Source of the DNA: Lachnospiraceae bacterium UBA3282
Lineage (GTDB): Bacteria; Bacillota; Clostridia; Lachnospirales; Lachnospiraceae
DNA: 25,352 nt
Reading direction: 5' to 3'
NCBI GenBank assembly: GCA_002361735.1
Contig: DETS01000109.1
Location: forward strand, 3,960 to 29,311
Shown: positions 20,412 through 25,352 of the stretch, piece by piece
Layout of the letters: every line of letters begins with the position of its first letter
Position numbering within the stretch: position 1 is the stretch's first letter
Translations under genes and position numbers: made by a program
Notes under the pieces: generated by a model
The model's input: the letters and a program-made list of their open reading frames with translations, nothing else
Told to the model about the DNA's origin: nothing
The model's database searches: none

Positions 20412-21643
20412 CCTACCGCGAGCAGATCCTTGCGCATATGGAGGAGATGGCAAAGAAGGTAAAGGACGGCACCGTGGAGCCGACCTTCCAGACGGGCGCC
20501 CAGACTTTTACCATCAAGGAATGGGAGAAGCTGCTGGCTGATTTTGACGATGCGGAGGAGGCTCTGCAGGAGCAGATCAAAGAGATCATTGCGGAAGTGG
20601 AAGAACAGGCGGCGAAAGAGGCGCTCAGACGGCAGGTTGAGAGCGGAACGGCGGCTCCCGGAGAAGTGACAGATGTGTCAGTTCCCACGGCTGCCCTGCC
20701 GACTGCGGAGACGGCAGGCAGTGTGGCGAATCCCAAGGCGGATGAAAATGGCGGAGCGGCGGCTCCGACGATTCCGACAGCGACAGTGGCGGCGGGTAAT
20801 GCGGCTTCTTCAAATACGGCGGCAGAGAAGACGGATGCTGTCTCCGAGGAGGAAGCGGAGAAAGTCGGCGCACTGCTCACGGATGAGGTGACCAAGTGCA
20901 GCTTCCCCACTGACGATCCGAAGCAGAAGCACTGGTTTATCACCTGCTACGGGCAGGACGGGATCATGTGCAAGGAAGCGTGGTTTGACGGGACGAAATG
21001 GGTGAATCGGGACTGTTGGGATCTCAAGTATACGGAACCGGGGCAGCGCGAGAAGGTGCTGGCATTTATCCAGCGGTTCCCGCAGGACGCGAACCTGCGT
21101 TTTGCATCCCACAAAGAATTTTGGGAGGATTTTCTCGCGGGAAAGATTGATGAGGACGACTTTGTCAACTTCTTTGAGACTTCCACAGACGAGAACGGTG
21201 TGCCGAATTATACCTACGAGAAGGATGGTTCCACCTACTTCGACCGGGAGAAAGTGAAGTATGCCAAATATATGAATGATTTCGGCGCACATTTTTACAC
21301 GCGGGAGGAGATGGAGGCGATTCGGGAAGCGGTCATGCGCGAGAACCGCAGGGGACTGCAAAAGATTTCCGACTACGACGGGCAGATGAAGGTTCCGGAC
21401 GGTGTAAAAGATAAAGATGTCCGGGAGGAGGAAGACGAGGAAGAAAAATCCCGCATCATTACCAAACCGGATGGCTCCACCGTTTTGCAGATCGAGACAA
21501 ACTTCGGCGTGATGGAGATTGAGATTGCGGAGGCGCAGAAGTTCGGACTGAAATATGAAGCGCATCCCCAGAATGAGGCTGGCAGAATTATGTCGTCAAG
21601 TCCGTTTGCCCATACGACAGTCACTGACTCTGCGACAGAGTAG
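20408..21643 (+). CDS. Uncharacterised protein, main part of a probably frameshifted gene
   Basis: The frame codes for 411 aa and I do not recognise a named family. Residues ~1-70 (MTYREQILAHMEEMAKKVKD; IKEWEKLLADFDDAEEALQEQI) are charged and helical, likely coiled coil. Residues ~75-150 are Ala/Thr/Pro-rich low complexity. The folded-looking part is ~165-330, with a TWY/WF-rich block (KHWFITCYGQDGIMCKEAW) and FASHKEFWEDFLAGKIDEDDFVNFF. An acidic stretch (EEEDEEE) and a Thr/Ser-rich tail follow. There is no signal peptide or membrane helix. ATG 20408 has GAGG only 2 nt away, a poor start. With the upstream 40 codons joined, the intact gene would give 451 aa. It is followed 53 nt later by another uncharacterised gene. 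Confidence 0.65.
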   Translation: MTYREQILAHMEEMAKKVKDGTVEPTFQTGAQTFTIKEWEKLLADFDDAEEALQEQIKEIIAEVEEQAAKEALRRQVESGTAAPGEVTDVSVPTAALPTAETAGSVANPKADENGGAAAPTIPTATVAAGNAASSNTAAEKTDAVSEEEAEKVGALLTDEVTKCSFPTDDPKQKHWFITCYGQDGIMCKEAWFDGTKWVNRDCWDLKYTEPGQREKVLAFIQRFPQDANLRFASHKEFWEDFLAGKIDEDDFVNFFETSTDENGVPNYTYEKDGSTYFDREKVKYAKYMNDFGAHFYTREEMEAIREAVMRENRRGLQKISDYDGQMKVPDGVKDKDVREEEDEEEKSRIITKPDGSTVLQIETNFGVMEIEIAEAQKFGLKYEAHPQNEAGRIMSSSPFAHTTVTDSATE

Positions 21644-21696
21644 TCGCATGGATTTGCGTAACAGAAATTCAAATTGCGGCATAAGGGAGGAAGCAT

Positions 21697-22548
21697 ATGA
21701 GCATCAGCGGCGTAGGAAGTCGGAATACTTACATTTATAACACAAGAACCGGAAAGCTTTCCGCAAAGGACGGGCAGCAGGATGCCTTTGTGGATTACTT
21801 TAACGGGGATATCAGCGGTGATGAGGATGACACCCTGAACGGGTTTGACAGAGCCAGAAAAGCGGATATCAATCATCTGATCGAAGACTGGAAGAAGTTT
21901 GACAGGAGTATTTTTAACGACCCTGAGAAAGAGGAGTATGAGATCACCACAGAGATCGTTGACGCGGCGACTTCTACCGTACAGGTGGACGGCGACAAAA
22001 TTATTACACGCTACAGTGGCTGCTTATTTGCCTATATCGATCCCTCTGAACTTTTTCAAAAAGCAGGACCGTTCCAGACGCGAGAACATAAGGATTACGA
22101 CCCTTCTGACAACAGTGTCAGTATTGCCGTGGGTGATGTATTTGACCTTGGAAACGGCTACAGGCTGCGCGTGGGCGAGGATGAAGTTTATTGTGAAGGG
22201 TACGGAAACAAAAACGGGGAAAAGGATGAGAGAGTGCAGGCGCTGGCGTGGGGGCTTGGCGCACTGATCCACTTTTCGGAGGGACGGTGGTCCAGTCTTA
22301 TGCTGGAGTTTGGTTACAGGGGCAGCAGTGACGTGCTGGGCGGCACAACGCCCATGCTGTTGGAGCTGCTGCGGCAGCTTGGCGTAGATACCGACCGGGA
22401 ATTTATCTTAAACGGGACGAAGTGCGAGGTGCGCGGCGGCAAGATCCATGAAGTCGGCGACAAATGGGGCGTGCCGGGCGCTGTGCGGGATGAGGCACTC
22501 AGGAAGTACGATGAGGAGATGTCCCGTCCGCTTTCGAGTTGGAAGTGA
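21697..22548 (+). CDS. Uncharacterised 283-aa protein
   Basis: I do not recognise the family. GGGAGG lies 7 nt before ATG 21697, so the start is firm. The N-terminus MSISGVGSRNTYIYNTRTGK resembles the MKIGNYGYDSW start of the preceding gene in being short, polar and Gly/Tyr-rich without a signal peptide. The middle (~75-170) looks beta-rich (VDGDKIITRYSGCLFAYIDP; VFDLGNGYRLRVGEDEVYCEG). The C-terminal part has a hydrophobic helical segment (LALGLGALIHFSEGRW-like) and EFILNGTKCEVRGGKIHEVG. Its stop is 28 nt before the rplJ promoter. It probably forms a unit with the frameshifted gene upstream. Function unknown. Confidence 0.7.
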   Translation: MSISGVGSRNTYIYNTRTGKLSAKDGQQDAFVDYFNGDISGDEDDTLNGFDRARKADINHLIEDWKKFDRSIFNDPEKEEYEITTEIVDAATSTVQVDGDKIITRYSGCLFAYIDPSELFQKAGPFQTREHKDYDPSDNSVSIAVGDVFDLGNGYRLRVGEDEVYCEGYGNKNGEKDERVQALAWGLGALIHFSEGRWSSLMLEFGYRGSSDVLGGTTPMLLELLRQLGVDTDREFILNGTKCEVRGGKIHEVGDKWGVPGAVRDEALRKYDEEMSRPLSSWK

Positions 22549-22576
22549 ATAAATTGACTGGAATCTATAAAAACAG

Positions 22577-22606
22577 TTGACAGCCCTTTGCCCGCTGTGC
22601 TATAGT
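22577..22606 (+). promoter_or_regulatory. Sigma-A promoter of rplJ-rplL
   Basis: Exact TTGACA (22577-22582), 18-nt spacer, TATAGT (22601-22606). It gives a leader of about 165 nt before rplJ. Confidence 0.7.
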
Positions 22607-22612
22607 AGCAAA

Positions 22613-22748
22613 GGTTGCAAAACCATGCCGAAGACAGCAGGTGCCGTATTGCCGGCGTAAGAGTCCGCCTGCCGAGGAGAGATGCGAGAACTGTTCTATT
22701 AGAAAGAATGATATTTTCGTCCTCCCTGTCTTCAGGGGGGATTTTTTT
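22613..22748 (+). promoter_or_regulatory. Ribosomal protein L10 leader (attenuation control of rplJL)
   Basis: The long structured leader between the promoter and rplJ contains GC-rich pairing segments (22640-22690) with the purine-rich bulge GAGGAGAGATGCGAGA. It ends in a terminator. Position and layout match the L10 leader of Firmicutes, where L10 (with L12) binds its own message and favours termination. I have not matched it against the Rfam model. Confidence 0.7.
22719..22748 (+). terminator. Attenuator terminator in the rplJ leader
   Basis: CCTCCCTG (22721-22728) pairs with CAGGGGGG (22733-22740) around TCTT, then seven T. It lies 32 nt before the rplJ start, so its folding decides rplJL expression. 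Confidence 0.8.
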
Positions 22749-22779
22749 ACCCCCACAAAATAAAAAAGGAGGTAATGAC

Positions 22780-23388
22780 ATGGCAAAAGTGGAATTGAAG
22801 AAACCGATCGTAGACGAGATCGCCGCTGCCGTAAAAGACGCTCAGTCAGTCGTTTTGGTTGACTACCGCGGTCTTACGGTGGAGCAGGATACACAGCTTC
22901 GTAAGACGCTACGTGAAGCCGGGATCACCTACAAGGTTTACAAGAACACGATGATGAATTTTGCATTCAAGGGCACGGACTGCGAAGCGCTGCTTCCCTA
23001 TCTGGAAGGCCCCAGTGCGGTTGCCATCTCCACAGAGGATGCGACGGCTCCCGCCAGAGTGCTGTGCAAATTCGCAAAGACCGCAGAAGCCCTTGAGGTA
23101 AAAGGCGGCATCGTGGAAGGCATCGCTTACGATGCAAAAGGAATCGAGAATATCTCGAAGATTCCTTCCAGAGAAGAACTGCTGTCCAAGCTGCTTGGCA
23201 GTATCCAGTCTCCGATTGCAAACTTCGCCCGCGTGATGAATCAGTTGGCGGAGAAAGGCGGCGCATCCGAATGTGAGGCGCCCGCAAAGGAGGAAGCACC
23301 CGCAGAAGCGCCTGTAGAGGAAGCGGCACCTGCGGAGGCACCCGCTGAGGAGGCGGCTCCCGCAGAGGAAGCACCCGCGGCAGAGTAA
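22780..23388 (+). CDS. rplJ: 50S ribosomal protein L10
   Basis: The protein has 202 aa, with AAGGAGG 6-7 nt before ATG 22780. The N-terminal RNA-binding domain has VVLVDYRGLTVEQDTQLRKTLREAG-type sequence. The C-terminal helix that carries L7/L12 dimers ends near residue 160 (ANFARVMNQLAEKGG). It then has an unusual ~36-residue tail made almost only of Ala, Pro and Glu, so it is about 30 aa longer than most L10 proteins (~165-175). L10 anchors the L7/L12 stalk and controls its own operon through the leader upstream. rplL follows after 44 nt. Confidence 0.94.
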   Translation: MAKVELKKPIVDEIAAAVKDAQSVVLVDYRGLTVEQDTQLRKTLREAGITYKVYKNTMMNFAFKGTDCEALLPYLEGPSAVAISTEDATAPARVLCKFAKTAEALEVKGGIVEGIAYDAKGIENISKIPSREELLSKLLGSIQSPIANFARVMNQLAEKGGASECEAPAKEEAPAEAPVEEAAPAEAPAEEAAPAEEAPAAE

Positions 23389-23432
23389 GCAGTAATTATC
23401 TTGAAACTGAATCATAAAGGAGGAAAATAATC

Positions 23433-23813
23433 ATGGCAAAGTTATCTACCCAGGAATTGATCGATGCGATCAAAGAGTTGACAGTATTAGAGTTAAATGA
23501 TCTCGTAAAGGCTTGCGAGGAGGAGTTCGGTGTATCCGCAGCAGCGGGCGTTGTGGTTGCGGCAGCAGGCGGTGACGCAGGTGCGGCAGCAGGCGAGGAG
23601 AAGACCGAGTTTGATGTTGAGCTGACCGATGTAGGTCCTAACAAGGTTAAGGTCATCAAGGTGGTTCGTGAGGCTACCGGCCTTGGCTTGAAGGAGGCGA
23701 AGGATCTGGTTGATTCCGCTCCGAAGATGGTGAAGGAAGGCGCTTCCAAGGAAGAAGCTGACGACATCAAGGCTAAGCTCGAGGCAGAGGGCGCAAAGGT
23801 TACCCTCAAGTAA
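23433..23813 (+). CDS. rplL: 50S ribosomal protein L7/L12
   Basis: This 126-aa protein is of normal length, with AAAGGAGG before ATG 23433. The N-terminal dimerisation helix (LSTQELIDAIKELTVLELND) is followed by an Ala/Gly-rich hinge (~42-58). The C-terminal factor-binding domain has KVKVIKVVREATGLGLKEAK and the terminal KLEAEGAKVTLK. It recruits elongation factors to the ribosome and is present in several copies per L10. Confidence 0.97.
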   Translation: MAKLSTQELIDAIKELTVLELNDLVKACEEEFGVSAAAGVVVAAAGGDAGAAAGEEKTEFDVELTDVGPNKVKVIKVVREATGLGLKEAKDLVDSAPKMVKEGASKEEADDIKAKLEAEGAKVTLK

Positions 23814-23819
23814 TCAGGC

Positions 23820-23863
23820 AAAAAAACGGACCGTCCGTGCGCGCAGGCGTGCGGGCGGTTTTG
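23820..23863 (+). terminator. Terminator between rplL and rpoB
   Basis: A 12-bp GC-rich stem (23831-23842 with 23847-23858, loop GCAG) has an A-tract before it and TTTT after it. It separates the ribosomal unit from rpoB, probably as a partial terminator. Confidence 0.8.
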
Positions 23864-23934
23864 CTGTGAGCAAGCTCCCACAGCCAAATTGTACATTTCC
23901 TTCCGCACGGCTCAAAGCTTTCGCAAATTTCTTA

Positions 23935-23963
23935 TTGACTCCCGCATGAACTTGTAGTAGAAT
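23935..23963 (+). promoter_or_regulatory. Sigma-A promoter of rpoB
   Basis: TTGACT (23935-23940), 17-nt spacer, TAGAAT (23958-23963). The resulting leader of ~87 nt contains a hairpin with 9-bp arms (23989-23997 with 24016-24024) and a T-rich loop. Confidence 0.65.
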
Positions 23964-24056
23964 GGATAGTGCACTATTGTGGTGTGCTATGCTTTTTTAT
24001 GGTCTCTTTTTTGACAAAAAGCATGAATCAATCATAAAGAACGGGGTGAAATGTCA

Positions 24057-25352
24057 ATGGAAAAGAACAGAATCCGTAAGACGGCAGCCGGCAGAAATAC
24101 GCGAATGTCCTATGCACGACAGAAAGAGGTTCTGGAAATGCCGAACCTGATCGAGGTTCAGAAGAATTCGTACCAATGGTTTCTGGATGAAGGCTTAAAG
24201 GAAGTGTTTGACGATATTTCTCCGATCTCCGATTACAGCGGTCATCTGAGTCTGGAATTTGTTGACTTTGAGCTGTGTGAGGACGACGTCAAGTATTCGA
24301 TTGAAAAATGTAAGGAGAGAGACGCCACCTACGCAGCCCCTCTCAAGGTGAAAGTCCGCCTGATCAATAAGGAAAAGGACGAGATTACGGAACATGAGAT
24401 TTTTATGGGCGATCTGCCGCTGATGACGCAGACGGGCACCTTTGTGATCAACGGTGCAGAGCGTGTTATTGTCAGCCAACTCGTGCGCTCCCCCGGCATT
24501 TATTACGGGATCGGGCATGATAAGATCGGTAAAAGGCTCTTTTCCGCAACAGTGATCCCCAACCGCGGGGCATGGTTAGAGTACGAGACGGATTCTAACG
24601 ATGTCTTTTACGTGCGCGTTGACAGGACCAGAAAGGTGCCGATCACGGTGCTGATCCGTGCGATGGGCGTTGGTTCCAATGATGAAATCAGAGAGCTTTT
24701 CGGCGATGAGCCGAAGATTGAGGCGAGCTTTGCAAAGGATACTTCCGAGAATTATCAGGAAGGACTTTTGGAGCTGTATAAAAAGATCCGCCCCGGCGAG
24801 CCTTTGAGCGTCGAGAGTGCGGAAAGCCTTATTATGGCAATGTTCTTCGACCCCAGAAGATATGATCTGGCGAAGGTAGGCAGATATAAATTCAATAAAA
24901 AGCTGATGTTTAGGAATCGGATCAGGCATCATATCCTTGCGGAGGATGTGGTGGATACCCTGACGGGAGAGATTCTGGCAAAGGCAGGGGACAAGGTGAC
25001 GGCTGAGATGGCGGATGCCATTCAGAATGCCGCTGTTCCTTCTGTGCTGATTCAGACAGAGGAGAAGAATGTTAAAGTTCTCTCCAATATGATGGTGGAC
25101 ATCACCAATTTTGTGGACTGCAATCCCAAAGAACTTGGTATTACGGAGCTTGTCTACTATCCTGTGCTGCAGCAGCTTTTGGATGAGTACGGCAAGGATC
25201 CCGAGGAGCTTTACGACGCGATTCGCAAGAACGTTCACAATCTGATTCCGAAACATATTACCAAGGAAGATATTTTGGCTTCCATTAACTATAATATTCA
25301 TCTCGAGTACGGCATCGGCAACGACGATGACATCGACCATCTGGGCAACCGC
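24057..25352 (+). CDS. rpoB: DNA-directed RNA polymerase beta subunit, 3' truncated by window edge
   Basis: 432 codons are visible with no stop, against about 1,250 for a full subunit. ATG 24057 has GGGGTGA 7 nt upstream; ATG 24051 in the same frame is too close to it. The N-terminus MEKNRIRKTAAG then RMSYARQKEVLEMPNLIEVQ is typical of clostridial RpoB. Conserved blocks include FVINGAERVIVSQLVRSPG and, at the window end, DDIDHLGNR. The visible part covers the protrusion and lobe regions. The window stops before the main rifampicin-resistance segment, so nothing can be said about it. It has its own promoter behind the rplL terminator. Confidence 0.96.
   Translation, partial: MEKNRIRKTAAGRNTRMSYARQKEVLEMPNLIEVQKNSYQWFLDEGLKEVFDDISPISDYSGHLSLEFVDFELCEDDVKYSIEKCKERDATYAAPLKVKVRLINKEKDEITEHEIFMGDLPLMTQTGTFVINGAERVIVSQLVRSPGIYYGIGHDKIGKRLFSATVIPNRGAWLEYETDSNDVFYVRVDRTRKVPITVLIRAMGVGSNDEIRELFGDEPKIEASFAKDTSENYQEGLLELYKKIRPGEPLSVESAESLIMAMFFDPRRYDLAKVGRYKFNKKLMFRNRIRHHILAEDVVDTLTGEILAKAGDKVTAEMADAIQNAAVPSVLIQTEEKNVKVLSNMMVDITNFVDCNPKELGITELVYYPVLQQLLDEYGKDPEELYDAIRKNVHNLIPKHITKEDILASINYNIHLEYGIGNDDDIDHLGNR

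Noticed and set aside
20810..21565. Open - strand frame of 251 codons opposite the uncharacterised 411-aa protein
   Set aside because: The + frame is favoured by operon direction and charged-helix composition; the - frame has no ribosome site. As the + protein is itself unknown, this rejection is less secure than the others.
24576..25340. Open frame of 254 codons on the - strand within rpoB
   Set aside because: The + strand is unmistakably RpoB; the antisense translation has no recognisable family or start signal.

Overview
The window looks like a chromosome segment of a Gram-positive Clostridia, most likely Lachnospiraceae. This rests on purine-rich Shine-Dalgarno sites (AGGAGG), the gene order rpmG-secE-nusG-rplK-rplA ... 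rplJ-rplL-rpoB, a PPi-type phosphofructokinase, DegV and SpoIIE-type phosphatase genes, and sigma-A promoters close to TTGACA-17-TATAAT. I see no transposase, integrase, phage gene, rRNA, tRNA or CRISPR array.

Layout. (1) 1-3635, signalling: the 3' end of a hybrid histidine kinase (receiver tail plus HPt domain) and a lone receiver protein on +. Facing them on - is a two-gene unit, degV followed by a membrane-anchored PP2C/SpoIIE-type phosphatase. (2) 3636-8630, sugar and glycogen metabolism: PPi-type phosphofructokinase, a LacI-family regulator and glycogen phosphorylase. The pfk and lacI promoters each carry a similar CG-centred operator-like site at the same distance from the -10 box. (3) 8622-12664, cell surface: two tandem GT2-TPR glycosyltransferases on -, a small HTH regulator and UDP-galactopyranose mutase on +. 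(4) 12665-16101: a carboxyltransferase (MmdA/PccB type) with a consensus promoter inside an inverted repeat, two large hairpin elements, and an atypical FliD-like gene on -. (5) 16363-25352, information processing: rpmG-secE-nusG-rplK-rplA, then a three-gene insertion (CapA-like protein and two uncharacterised proteins, the first apparently frameshifted), then an L10-leader attenuator with rplJ-rplL, and finally rpoB, which runs off the edge.

The least explained feature is a family of dispersed palindromic elements. Two copies at 14436-14552 and 14599-14715 are both 117 bp, with 31-bp arms and a 55-nt loop. They lie in opposite orientation. Their loops are homologous and their stems have diverged with compensating changes. 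Two shorter relatives lie at 11430-11480 and 20048-20098, each just after a stop codon. This pattern suggests selection on folding (DNA hairpin or RNA). I know of no name for it and could not search for one.

Other points worth following up are an rpoB promoter behind an rplL terminator, a glgP terminator embedded in the codons of the convergent glycosyltransferase gene, and three ACGGA motifs in the fliD leader that resemble CsrA sites.
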